Assembly (NCBI RefSeq): GCF_002954445.1
Contig: NZ_MQWA01000001.1
Span: 3,260,401 to 3,324,400, forward strand
Length of the DNA stretch: 64,000 bases
Source: Rubritalea profundi
Lineage (GTDB): Bacteria; Verrucomicrobiota; Verrucomicrobiia; Verrucomicrobiales; Akkermansiaceae
Reading direction: 5' to 3'
The stretch's first letter is position 1, and every line of letters begins with the position of its first letter. Below, piece after piece: positions 7,985-15,366 of the stretch. A program made the position numbers and the translations under genes. The notes beneath the pieces are model-generated. The model was not told where the DNA came from and searched no databases. It saw only the letters and a list, made by a program, of their open reading frames with translations.

Positions 7985-8965
7985 TCATGAGTATAGACCT
8001 ATGTTTTCTGCACAATGTTTTCTAACGATGTCTAACCACTTTGAATACCAATGCCAATATTTTCCTGCAACCATTGTGCCATACCCTTTACTAGAATTTT
8101 TAGCATCGTGAGCCTGCCACAGTTGAGTGTGATGGTGCATCTTGAAAGCTGAATATCCATCTTGCTTGATGAGCTCTACTATTTGCTTAGGTAGATACTT
8201 AGTACGTTCAGTTTCTTTAATGACTGCATATTCTTTGTTAATAGAGTCAGCGAGAGGCGAGTCACTCTTAACAAACTCGATGACGCGGTCCGCTTGTCCT
8301 TTCGAGTTGGCAGTCTTCGGGACGAATAGGATACGATAAGCGTATTGCGGATTTGAAAATTCAGCATCCGTCAGCCTTTCATCAAAGTCCTTGATATAGG
8401 ATTGGATATTGGCTGGTAATTCTGGGTGTTCCGCAAGCATGTCTTTTTGATCCATTGAAATAGTGGAAAATTGTAGACTGAATGAGAGGTGTTTTTCGAT
8501 CCCGTGACTGTCGCCAAATAGTTTTTTTATGTATTCGTTATAGTTTAAACAGCACGCTTGGAATCGAGCGCTTAATAGGTCGTCAATACGACTGGTCATC
8601 TGGTGCTCAATTTCATGGCGTAGACCAATCAAGAACCGCAGGTTGTTGGCAGCGTTCTTATCGATAGGGCATTGATCTTCGTTCAAGCAGCGTTCTAGTT
8701 CCCAATATTTATGAGCACCATGTTTGGTTTTATCGAAGCGACGGCGACTGCCAGCCATGCTGAAATAGCGATATTCGATTCCTTGTCCGCGATAGTGTGC
8801 ATGGAGCATATAGGTCCATGCAATGTTCATTAGCACTACGTAGGACTCAGCTTTGAAGGTAATATTCGGGTTGTTGAATATTTGGACAGCTGCAAGAGCA
8901 CCTTCCCTGGATTTGTGGAGAAGCTCATTTTTGACCGAACCGATTCTTCTGTTACGTGGGGCCAT
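7985..8965 (-). CDS. DUF3644 domain protein, probable HEPN-type defence accessory
   Basis: 326 residues. The start (MAPRNRRIGSVKNELL) and the segment ALAAVQIFNNPNITFKAESYVVLMNIAWTYMLHAHY-type helices (residues about 20-60) match my memory of DUF3644 proteins, which occur in defence islands. A further helical part carries the RHEIEHQMTSRIDD motif near residue 125, reminiscent of the R...H of HEPN ribonucleases. The ATG overlaps the end of the Abi_C gene, and the stop overlaps the truncated hsdR start by ATGA, so translation is probably coupled. The function is not proven; a toxin or RNase that guards the R-M system is a plausible inference. Confidence 0.7.
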   Translation of the reverse strand: MAPRNRRIGSVKNELLHKSREGALAAVQIFNNPNITFKAESYVVLMNIAWTYMLHAHYRGQGIEYRYFSMAGSRRRFDKTKHGAHKYWELERCLNEDQCPIDKNAANNLRFLIGLRHEIEHQMTSRIDDLLSARFQACCLNYNEYIKKLFGDSHGIEKHLSFSLQFSTISMDQKDMLAEHPELPANIQSYIKDFDERLTDAEFSNPQYAYRILFVPKTANSKGQADRVIEFVKSDSPLADSINKEYAVIKETERTKYLPKQIVELIKQDGYSAFKMHHHTQLWQAHDAKNSSKGYGTMVAGKYWHWYSKWLDIVRKHCAENIGLYS

Positions 8966-9767
8966 TTAGCTGTTTTCTAGATTGGTGAGTTTCGAAGAGG
9001 AAAGTGACGAGAGTCGCTGCTGAGCCTATGGCTAGTTTTGCGTGGCGTGGTTGGAGGCCTTTTGCTGTGTGTGATTTGCCGTGGCCTGTGCCGTAGAGAT
9101 TTCGTAGCTCGGCAATGTTGTTACCGATCTGTCCTAGGTTCTGGAGAATGCGTGTGACAGCCTTCTTGCCGCGTGAAGCGTCGTCTACGGCATCTGGTAC
9201 AAGGTGGAGTTCTTTTAGCGTCTGCTTTGTCAATGAAGAGATGTCGATGCTATCGCTGATTTCTTTACCTAGTTCATTGAGGATCGACTTACAGCAGGTT
9301 TCGATCAGCTCTTTAGCTGTCCCTATTGCCAGGGAAGGGTCGGATTCGATGGAGCTTTCCATTCGCTCGATTTGTTTAGTGATGTAGTTAGAGTCGAATG
9401 GTGCTGAAGCTTTTCGTAGAGGGTGTAGTAAGCTGGCTCCTTCGTTCTCTTGAAGCCTTTCTGCAATAGCGCAGCACTCATTATAAAGCGCTTCTGAGGG
9501 TAGATTATCCTCGTCTAATGCTGACATTTCAACCAGTTCTTGGAGTACTTTGCCAACAGTATGGTCATCCTCTTGCGTCCAGAAACTGCGGAGCTTATTT
9601 GCTTTCGAGGAGCCAAACCTACAGTACTTTTCGGAGTGTATATCAACACCGACCAAACCAGCAAAGAAGGCGTCGAAGGTGGGGTCTGAGAACTCTAATA
9701 TATAGCCAGACTTCATGTTTAGCAGGCTTTCAAACTTAGCTTGTTCGCTTGGTCGAAACTTACTCAT
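8952..9767 (-). CDS. Abortive-infection C-terminal (Abi_C) domain protein
   Basis: 271 residues. Residues about 145-265 match the Abi_C type. They hold a helical run with SLAIGTAKELIETCCKSIL, then RILQNLGQIGNNIAELRN, then the motif RNLYGTGHGK, where Arg and His are spaced as in HEPN nucleases. The N-terminal half (about 1-140) is unrecognised. The ATG overlaps the hsdS stop by ATGA and its end overlaps the DUF3644 gene. Proteins with this C-terminus are linked to phage abortive infection. Its position between hsdS and the hsdR remnant suggests an accessory toxin of the R-M locus. Confidence 0.75.
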   Translation of the reverse strand: MSKFRPSEQAKFESLLNMKSGYILEFSDPTFDAFFAGLVGVDIHSEKYCRFGSSKANKLRSFWTQEDDHTVGKVLQELVEMSALDEDNLPSEALYNECCAIAERLQENEGASLLHPLRKASAPFDSNYITKQIERMESSIESDPSLAIGTAKELIETCCKSILNELGKEISDSIDISSLTKQTLKELHLVPDAVDDASRGKKAVTRILQNLGQIGNNIAELRNLYGTGHGKSHTAKGLQPRHAKLAIGSAATLVTFLFETHQSRKQLNGPT

Positions 9768-11208
9768 GAAAGGGCTTCTGTGGTGAGGTGTTCGGCTTCG
9801 GGGAGGCGGAGTTCGCCGGAGATGAGTTTAGGGAGGAGGGTGTCACGGTGTTTGGTTAGGCTTCGGATTTGCTTGCGGTTGTTGTTGATTTTGTTTCGAA
9901 GCGGAATAGTCACTTTATCGAATTCAGCGATGAGTCTTGGTGGAGGTAATTGGACTGGAATGGACTTTATATTATATAGTGGAACTTAGGCTGTGTTGAT
10001 CCGACCGTTCTTCGTTGAACTTCGCCCTTCACTTCCGAACTAATCAGAAAACTGAACAGGTAGTTTTGGCTGATTTTTGACGTATCGATGCTTGTTATTT
10101 TGGCACAGTTCTCAGTCAAGCTTGCTAAGTGCAATTCCTCAGTGATTTGGCAACATAGACCAATTGTCCCGACGATTGAAATTACGACGTCATCTTTCTC
10201 TACGATGTATCTCGAAATTGACGAGAATACTTCGTCCGGCACATATAACAGATTTTTAATATCTATTTCAGTTCCTGTGATGTCTTTAGTTCTAAGATAC
10301 GGATGGTTTGTGGTCTCGTCAGTCAAAGTGCTTCCCTTTGGGAGACGTTTCCCTCCTTTGACTGTTGCAAGGTCAGCCAGTTCAACAACTACCCAGCCTT
10401 CGGGGATCAAGCCTAGGTCTTCGGAGTGGGTGAAGGTGGCGGGGAAGAGGTGGGAATGGGGATCTGGGAGGGATGGAGCTCCTGCTCCGTCCTTTGAAGT
10501 AGTAACGCAGCTGGAGCTACGTTCTCCCAGGGCTTTGCGGCGGGTTTCGGCGCGTTGTTGGAGGGGGGCGGGGATGGGGTTGCCGGCTCGGAGGGCGTTG
10601 TCGATGACGGGGTCGAAGTCGACGAACCAGCTCTTGAAGAGAGCCTGTGCCATCGCTTCGAGCGTGGCATTCATCTTACGGTTCAGCTCGATCTTGTCAT
10701 CGAGTGAGCCAAGGATGTGGGCAATGCGTTTCTGCTCGGCGAGGGGGGGATGTTGAAGTCTACCTTACCTAATTCCTTGCCACTAACAAAAGGCATAGTG
10801 GAGGATGAATTTAGACCTTTGATTCTGGCTTTGTTTGTTGGCTCGTTAAGTAAGTAAGCTAGGAATGATGAGGAGATATGATTTCTGGGCTGTAATCGAA
10901 GGACATTCCAGGCAATAGTAAATTCTTCGTTTGTAGTTACAACAGCCGCATTGCCGAAGCTACTACCAATGTTTAGTGTATAAAATATCTCCTTGTTTGG
11001 GTTTACATGCATCTTTGATCCTAGAATACGTTTCGGTATCAACAAAAGTAACCTTATCGTAATCGATAACCCCAGCCGTTATATTATTAGCTCTAACAAC
11101 AGTGGTGCCACTCTCTGAATATGTCACTTTTTCAGTTGTAGTATTTACGCCCTGATTACGCTTCGTGATGAGATCATCTAGATTCTGATTTTGCCACTCA
11201 CTTTCCAT
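9764..11208 (-). pseudogene. hsdS: Type I R-M specificity subunit, broken by three slippage-type frameshifts
   Basis: It would specify DNA target recognition. Starting at ATG 11208 (MESEWQNQNLDD), the first target-recognition domain runs to ILYTK, where one extra A (10972-10974) shifts the frame. The central conserved region is broken at a run of seven C (minus strand; 10743-10749), where eight would give IPPLAEQKRIAHILGSLDD. The second domain runs to STQPKFHY, where one extra TA in TATATA (9973-9978) shifts into the conserved C-terminus (RDTLLPKLISGELRLPEAE). An in-frame REP sits in the linker between domains. Each break is in a short repeat, so phase variation, true decay or sequencing error are all possible. 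The end overlaps Abi_C by ATGA. Confidence 0.85.
10464..10530 (-). repeat. REP pair in hsdS linker
   Basis: 67 bp from CTGGGAG to CTCCCAG with two hairpins (GGATGGAGCTCC and GAGCTACGTT types). It is read as GERSSSCVTTSKDGAGAPSLPD after RAETRRKAL, in the spacer before the second target-recognition domain. It is the same family as the inserts in hsdR and hsdM. Confidence 0.85.
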
Positions 11209-11398
11209 AACCCAGTCCCTCCAAGTTTTTACGGATCGCTATATCAAGCTTGCTAGCCTGCTCCATCTGCTGATAGAGCGTCTGGCTCATCTCAGTCATT
11301 TTGGTCTCGAAAGGAATACCGACGCCTGTGGCCAGCCTGTGTGTTGCACGCAGACAGGCGAATGCTGAATTGTGAATGATGAATGTTGAATTATTCAT
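11198..11398 (-). pseudogene. Duplicated C-terminal tail of HsdM
   Basis: 66 codons. The last 43 residues (GIPFETKMTEMSQTLYQQ and on, ending NLEGLGYGK) are a diverged copy of the HsdM C-terminus (GIPFETKMAELSSTLFSQ, ending NLKSLGYEE). The first 20 or so residues (FIIHNSAF) come from a low-complexity ATTCA-rich repeat. It directly overlaps the hsdS start, as hsdM normally does. The rhuM gene has therefore been wedged between hsdM and hsdS with a second copy of the hsdM 3' end. Confidence 0.75.
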
Positions 11399-12446
11399 GA
11401 TCGCCTCCTTGTTGATGTTTGGAGATGTTTTCTTCTAGGTTGAGAAACTGGTCGAAATCGCTAGAGAAAAGTCGGTCTTGGGTGATACGGTATTTTTCGA
11501 ATTCGGTTTCTGCGTGGGTTTTAGCTAACTCGGCAGTGACCTTGCCGGAGTCGTTGAGGATTTCTCTGTCCCAGAGTGTGAGGAATCCGCTGAGGCGTTT
11601 TTCCCAGTCTTCCATGGTCATGGGGATTTTGCGCATTGCCTGCAATTCTGCCATGTCGAGGTAGGCTGAGACGATGCGCTGGAGCTGCTCTAGCTCATTG
11701 TCAGATAGGTAGTTTTTAGCGATAGAGACATCGTATTTATGGATTTTCCCGCTGGGTGCTCCGTCCCAGTTGGTGAGTCCCATTTTTTCCTTTTGATGGT
11801 CTGCACGGTCGACGATGACCTCGGCGGCAGTGTTGCCATGGATTGCGTAGTGGAGTTTATTCTGCACGGCGGCGAAGAAGCGCTGGGTAGCGGTGGCTGA
11901 GGAGTCGTAATCCAAAGCAGTGGCGTAGATGTCGGTAATCTTTTGGTAGAACTTACGCTCTGAGAGTCGGATCTCGCGGACTTTGGCGAGCTGGCGTTCG
12001 AAGAACTCATCGGTGAGATTCCCTCCCTTTTTGAGTCTCTCAGCGTCCATGACCCAGCCTTGGATGGTGTAGTCTTTGACAATGTGGTTCGCCCACTTAC
12101 GGAATTGGACGGCACGTTCGTTTTCGACCTTGAAGCCAACGGCGATGATTGCTTGTAGGTTGTAGTGATTGGTCTGGTAGTTTTTTCCGTCGGCGGCAGT
12201 TATTAAGTATTTCTTAATAGCTGAATCTGGCAGGATCTCTTGGTCGGCAAGAAGGCGTTTTAAGTGTTGATTGATGGCGGGGACAGAGACTCCGTAGAGC
12301 TCGGCCATTAGTTTTTGAGTCAGCCAGATATTCTCGTCTTCATAACGCATTTCCACAGACTGTTCAGAGTCACCAGTAGCTGCGATGAACGTGAGATACT
12401 CAGCTGTTGAGCTTTTTGAAGGTTGAGAGTTTGAATTATTCTTCAT
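11391..12446 (-). CDS. rhuM: RhuM family protein
   Basis: 351 residues with the RhuM-type layout. An N-terminal DNA-binding-like part has IWLTQKLMAELYGVSVPAIN and HLKRLLADQEILPDS, then YNLQAIIAVGFKVENERAVQ and FRKWANHIVKDYTIQGW. A C-terminal part contains RFFAAVQNKLHYAIHGNTAAE. RhuM was first named from a Salmonella pathogenicity island and is often found between hsdM and hsdS; its biochemical role is unknown to me. The ATG overlaps the hsdM stop by 11 bases, and its stop overlaps the hsdM-tail remnant. It appears intact and contains no REP insert. Confidence 0.88.
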   Translation of the reverse strand: MKNNSNSQPSKSSTAEYLTFIAATGDSEQSVEMRYEDENIWLTQKLMAELYGVSVPAINQHLKRLLADQEILPDSAIKKYLITAADGKNYQTNHYNLQAIIAVGFKVENERAVQFRKWANHIVKDYTIQGWVMDAERLKKGGNLTDEFFERQLAKVREIRLSERKFYQKITDIYATALDYDSSATATQRFFAAVQNKLHYAIHGNTAAEVIVDRADHQKEKMGLTNWDGAPSGKIHKYDVSIAKNYLSDNELEQLQRIVSAYLDMAELQAMRKIPMTMEDWEKRLSGFLTLWDREILNDSGKVTAELAKTHAETEFEKYRITQDRLFSSDFDQFLNLEENISKHQQGGDHE

Positions 12447-14109
12447 AGCCGAGGGATTTGAGATTTTCGCGGATTGTTTCGTCTAACGCAGTCGCTTCTT
12501 TCATTTGAGAAAAGAGCGTGGAGCTTAGCTCAGCCATCTTGGTTTCGAAGGGGATTCCGTCGTCTTCGAGTGGGGCAGCACCGACGTATCTACCTGGCGT
12601 GAGAACGTAATCGTGTTTCTGGATTTCCTCTAGCTGAACGGATTTACAATAGCCTGCCTCATCCTGGTAGGCTGAGGAGTTTTCAGTGTTCAGTTGGCAG
12701 TGTTCAGACTCGGATGGTGCGGACCTCCATGAATGATAGGTCTCTGCGATTTTCTGGATGTCGTCGCTGGTGAGTTCTTTTTGGGTGCGGGAGATCATGG
12801 AACCGATCTTGCGGGCGTCGATGAAGAGGGTTTCACCGCGTCTATCGCGGTGGGAGAACGTAGCTCCTGCTGCGTTGGTTTCATTTCCCTTTGCAGTGCT
12901 CAATGGAGCTGGAGCTCCATTGCTCCCAGACTTATTCTTCGCTAGAATCCAGATGCAGACGGGGATCTGGGTGGTGAAGAAGAGTTGGCCGGGGAGGGCG
13001 ATCATGCAGTCGACCAGGTCGTTCTCGATCATCTTCTGGCGGATCGCTCCTTCGCCTTTGGTGTTGGTCGACATGGCACCATTGGCGAGGACGAAGCCAG
13101 CGGTGCCGGTCACTGAGAGCTTGCTGACCATGTGGAGGATCCATGCGTAGTTGGCATTGCCGGTAGGTGGGGTGTCGTAGCCCGCCCAGCGTGGGTCATT
13201 GGTGAGTTCGTTCTCGCCGCGCCAGTCCTTGAGGTTGAACGGTGGGTTGGCCATGATGAAGTCGGCCTTGAGGTCCTTGTGCTGGTCCTTGAAAAAGGTG
13301 TCGCCATTGATGGCTCCGAGGTTGCTGGTGATGCCACGGACGGCGAGGTTCATCTTCGCCAGCTTGTAGGTGGTGGAGGTGTATTCCTGGCCGTAGACCG
13401 AGATGTCCTGGGTGTTGCCGTGGTGGCTCTGGACGAACTTGAGCGACTGGACGAACATGCCGCCCGATCCGCAACAGGGATCGTAGATCTTGCCCTTGTA
13501 CGGTTCGATCATTTCGGCGATGAGATTTACCACGCACTTCGGCGTGTAGAACTCGCCACCGAGCTTGCCCTCAGAGGCGGCGAACTTGCCGAGGAAGTAT
13601 TCGTAGACCCGTCCCACGACGTCCTCTTCCTTGTCGGCGACGGTGTCGATATTGCTGACAGCATCGAGCAGGGCGGAGAGCTTGGAGGCATCCAGCTGGA
13701 GGCGGGAGAAGTAGTTGTCTGGCAGCGCACCCTTGAGCGAGGCGTTACTGTTCTCGACCTGCTTGAGCGCGGTGTCGATCTTGAGCGCGATGTCGTCCTG
13801 CTTGGCGTGGGTCTGGATGTAGCTCCAGCGCGAGCTCTCTGGCAGGTAGAAGACGTTCTGCATGGTGTAGAACTCGACCATGTCGATGTAGTCCTGCTGG
13901 CCAGTGGCGATCAACTCAGCACGACGTTCCTCGAACTTGTCCGAAACGAACTTGAGGAAGATCAGCGACAGCACAACGTGCTTGTACTCCGATGACTCGA
14001 CTGAGCCTCGGAGCTTGTTAGCGGTGTCCCACAGCGATTCCTCAAAGGATTTCGCAGGAGCAGTAGATTTCTTAGCCGCTTTACGTGCGGTCTTTTTGAC
14101 GGGTGGCAT
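12436..14109 (-). CDS. hsdM: Type I R-M DNA methyltransferase subunit M
   Basis: 557 residues. It transfers methyl from S-adenosylmethionine to adenine in the target set by HsdS. Motif I is DPCCGSGGMF and the catalytic motif IV is NPPF at residues 288-291. A Lys-rich N-terminus and the helical SLWDTANKLRGS domain begin the protein. A REP peptide is inserted near residues 394-420 between WILAKNK and RDRRGETLFIDA, a loop region in relatives. A second insert of about 15 residues (SEHCQLNTENSS) near residue 468 comes from a TTCAGTGTTCAG-type repeat. Catalytic motifs are undisturbed, so it may still work if HsdS is supplied. It is the first gene of the R-M operon. Confidence 0.92.
   Translation of the reverse strand: MPPVKKTARKAAKKSTAPAKSFEESLWDTANKLRGSVESSEYKHVVLSLIFLKFVSDKFEERRAELIATGQQDYIDMVEFYTMQNVFYLPESSRWSYIQTHAKQDDIALKIDTALKQVENSNASLKGALPDNYFSRLQLDASKLSALLDAVSNIDTVADKEEDVVGRVYEYFLGKFAASEGKLGGEFYTPKCVVNLIAEMIEPYKGKIYDPCCGSGGMFVQSLKFVQSHHGNTQDISVYGQEYTSTTYKLAKMNLAVRGITSNLGAINGDTFFKDQHKDLKADFIMANPPFNLKDWRGENELTNDPRWAGYDTPPTGNANYAWILHMVSKLSVTGTAGFVLANGAMSTNTKGEGAIRQKMIENDLVDCMIALPGQLFFTTQIPVCIWILAKNKSGSNGAPAPLSTAKGNETNAAGATFSHRDRRGETLFIDARKIGSMISRTQKELTSDDIQKIAETYHSWRSAPSESEHCQLNTENSSAYQDEAGYCKSVQLEEIQKHDYVLTPGRYVGAAPLEDDGIPFETKMAELSSTLFSQMKEATALDETIRENLKSLGYEE
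12672..12712 (-). repeat. TTCAGTGTTCAG-type low-complexity insert in hsdM
   Basis: A short run of repeated TTCAG/TGTTCAG units, translated in frame as SEHCQLNTENSSA-like residues in HsdM, in a loop where relatives are shorter. Related ATTCA-rich runs occur at 11360-11398 and 14175-14200. Similar peptides (HNSAF, TEHCQLNTENSS) are familiar as translations of intergenic filler repeats in some bacteria. Confidence 0.5.
12851..12929 (-). repeat. REP pair in hsdM
   Basis: 79 bp ending in CTCCCAG with the same two hairpin types as the hsdR copies. Read as SGSNGAPAPLS...NAAGATFS within HsdM. It is in frame and located in a loop outside the catalytic motifs. Confidence 0.85.
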
Positions 14110-14186
14110 GGTGATTTAAGGAAAAAGGGTAGAGGATAAAGGGGAAAGGGGAGTCGCCTGCGGCGGAGACTGAGAGTGTTCAGAGT

Positions 14187-14762
14187 TCAGTTTTCAGAGG
14201 TTTGTTGTTTCTTGGTACGCCTGTGGTTCTCAATCTGCTCGAAGATGCTGATGGCATTTATAGGGCTGGAATGTGTGAGTGTATGCTGGAACTCTTCATA
14301 GAAGGGTTTTAGGTTGTCGTTCTGCTGCTTGAGATCGGCAATGAAGGACTGGCAAGCATCATCTGAATCTAGCTTGAGCTGGCCGATGGTATGATGGATC
14401 AGTGTGTTTCTCGCGAGAACGACACTCTTGAGTTTCTCAATGTGTTCTTCCAGATCTAGCTTGGAGGTGAACACTATGCGACACTCGCTGGGGAGGTAGG
14501 GGTCTTTACTTATATCATCAGGCTCAGGGATTTCTTTGGACGGGCCGTACAGAGTGTCAGCTAGTCGATTGACCAATGCTCCGAGTGTCTGGCCTGATGT
14601 GCTGCTCTGTAGCTTCTCAAAGTTTCTAAGGAACTCATCACCAGACCCGTACACATTCGTCTGAGCTATCAGAGCCTTGAGAACGGCTTCGAACTTCTGG
14701 TAATTGTAGACGGTGCGACCTAGCTCTCGGAGAGCTTGATCTTGAAGTGAGAGTGACGGCAT
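14187..14762 (-). CDS. HEPN-like helical protein of unknown function
   Basis: 191 residues from the ATG at 14762 (MPSLSLQDQ); an upstream ATG at 14789 would add nine residues. The predicted sequence is mostly helical. It begins with LRELGRTVYNYQKFEAVLKALIA, and about residue 130 carries ARNTLIHHTIGQL, which fits the R-x4-H pattern of HEPN domains. I do not recognise a named family. It is read in the same direction as hsdM and lies about 80 bases upstream, so it could be the first accessory gene of the defence operon, possibly an RNase or toxin. This role is inference. Confidence 0.55.
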   Translation of the reverse strand: MPSLSLQDQALRELGRTVYNYQKFEAVLKALIAQTNVYGSGDEFLRNFEKLQSSTSGQTLGALVNRLADTLYGPSKEIPEPDDISKDPYLPSECRIVFTSKLDLEEHIEKLKSVVLARNTLIHHTIGQLKLDSDDACQSFIADLKQQNDNLKPFYEEFQHTLTHSSPINAISIFEQIENHRRTKKQQTSEN

Positions 14763-15366
14763 GGGAGAAGCGATGCAGGGTAGTAGCAAGTTCTAGCAGG
14801 TGTGTGAAGGGGGAAGTTCTTGTGGGGTGGGGGAAGTACGCATGTAGAGTGCGTGTGATTTGAAGAGGGTTTGGAATGGATTACTTGTTAGTGTGTTAGG
14901 TTTCCTGTGTGTTGCGTGTTCGGTTTCAATTTTTCTTCTAGTGTTGAGGAATGATCTTGGCCTTCAGCCAGGTGGTTATGCTTTTACTAGAACCTAGGGT
15001 GACGCTGCGCTCTACCCTAGGCTGGTATGAGGAGTCACCTTCAGTGACGAGGGCGGGTGTGATTAAGCAAAGGGAGAGCGTGCGTCGCGGGCATGAGCCA
15101 CGCATTAGGTTCACTCGTGCGTTGGTGCGAGGTTTGGATAATGTAAAGTCAGCAGACTTTGTGACTGGACTTTAGGTATTCCGCCCCCCGACAGGCATTC
15201 CAAGCGGGGGAACCTCGACTACACCGCAAGAAAAAATCTGTCTAATCTGCGGTCAAAAAACGCAAATCCCGAGGGCGCTGAGAGAGTTTTCAAGGGAGTT
15301 CCCAAATTATGATTGCATGGGTGGGGTTCGCAGGTAGTTTGCGCGTCCGCATTTATGGATAGAGCA
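14763..15366. other. Gap between defence island and rapA
   Basis: No supported gene. The open frame at 14951-15175 has no recognisable content and covers hairpins. Palindromes present are CCTAGGGT / ACCCTAGG (14993-15021) and GTCAC / GTGAC (15034-15048), followed by a G-rich stretch and a CTGTCTAATCTGCGG run near 15238 that faintly resembles the left-end repeats. It is probably a REP-type cluster marking the island boundary and includes the promoter for rapA. Confidence 0.45.
14993..15048. repeat. Palindromic repeat cluster
   Basis: Two hairpins in tandem: an 8-bp stem CCTAGGGT / ACCCTAGG with a 13-base loop, then GTCAC-CTTCA-GTGAC. This resembles small REP-like elements. Its family could not be matched to the hsd REPs by eye. 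Confidence 0.45.

Larger units (their letters stand above)
7497..7988 (-). pseudogene. Truncated hsdR copy (5' end only)
   Basis: The ATG at 7988 overlaps the DUF3644 stop codon (ATGA), which suggests this was the original hsdR position in the operon. The first 121 or so residues match the full-length HsdR at about 90% identity by eye, including the same REP at the same site. The match stops exactly after LKREDHTKKDL, where a second REP (7549-7620) begins. After the REP come about 17 residues with no HsdR likeness, then a stop. The nuclease and motor are absent, so no restriction function is expected. A Met codon further upstream (8015) is possible but less likely given the overlap. Confidence 0.85.

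Noticed and set aside
13132-13995. Long plus-strand frame of 287 codons opposite hsdM
   Set aside because: It is the shadow of a conserved hsdM reading frame and shows no independent domain.
14187-14762. Antitoxin or ParD-like assignment for the gene upstream of hsdM
   Set aside because: No ribbon-helix-helix or HTH motif is visible; only the R-x4-H pattern supports a HEPN-like call.
14951-15175. Possible small gene of 74 codons
   Set aside because: It covers palindromic repeats, has no recognisable content and no convincing ribosome site.
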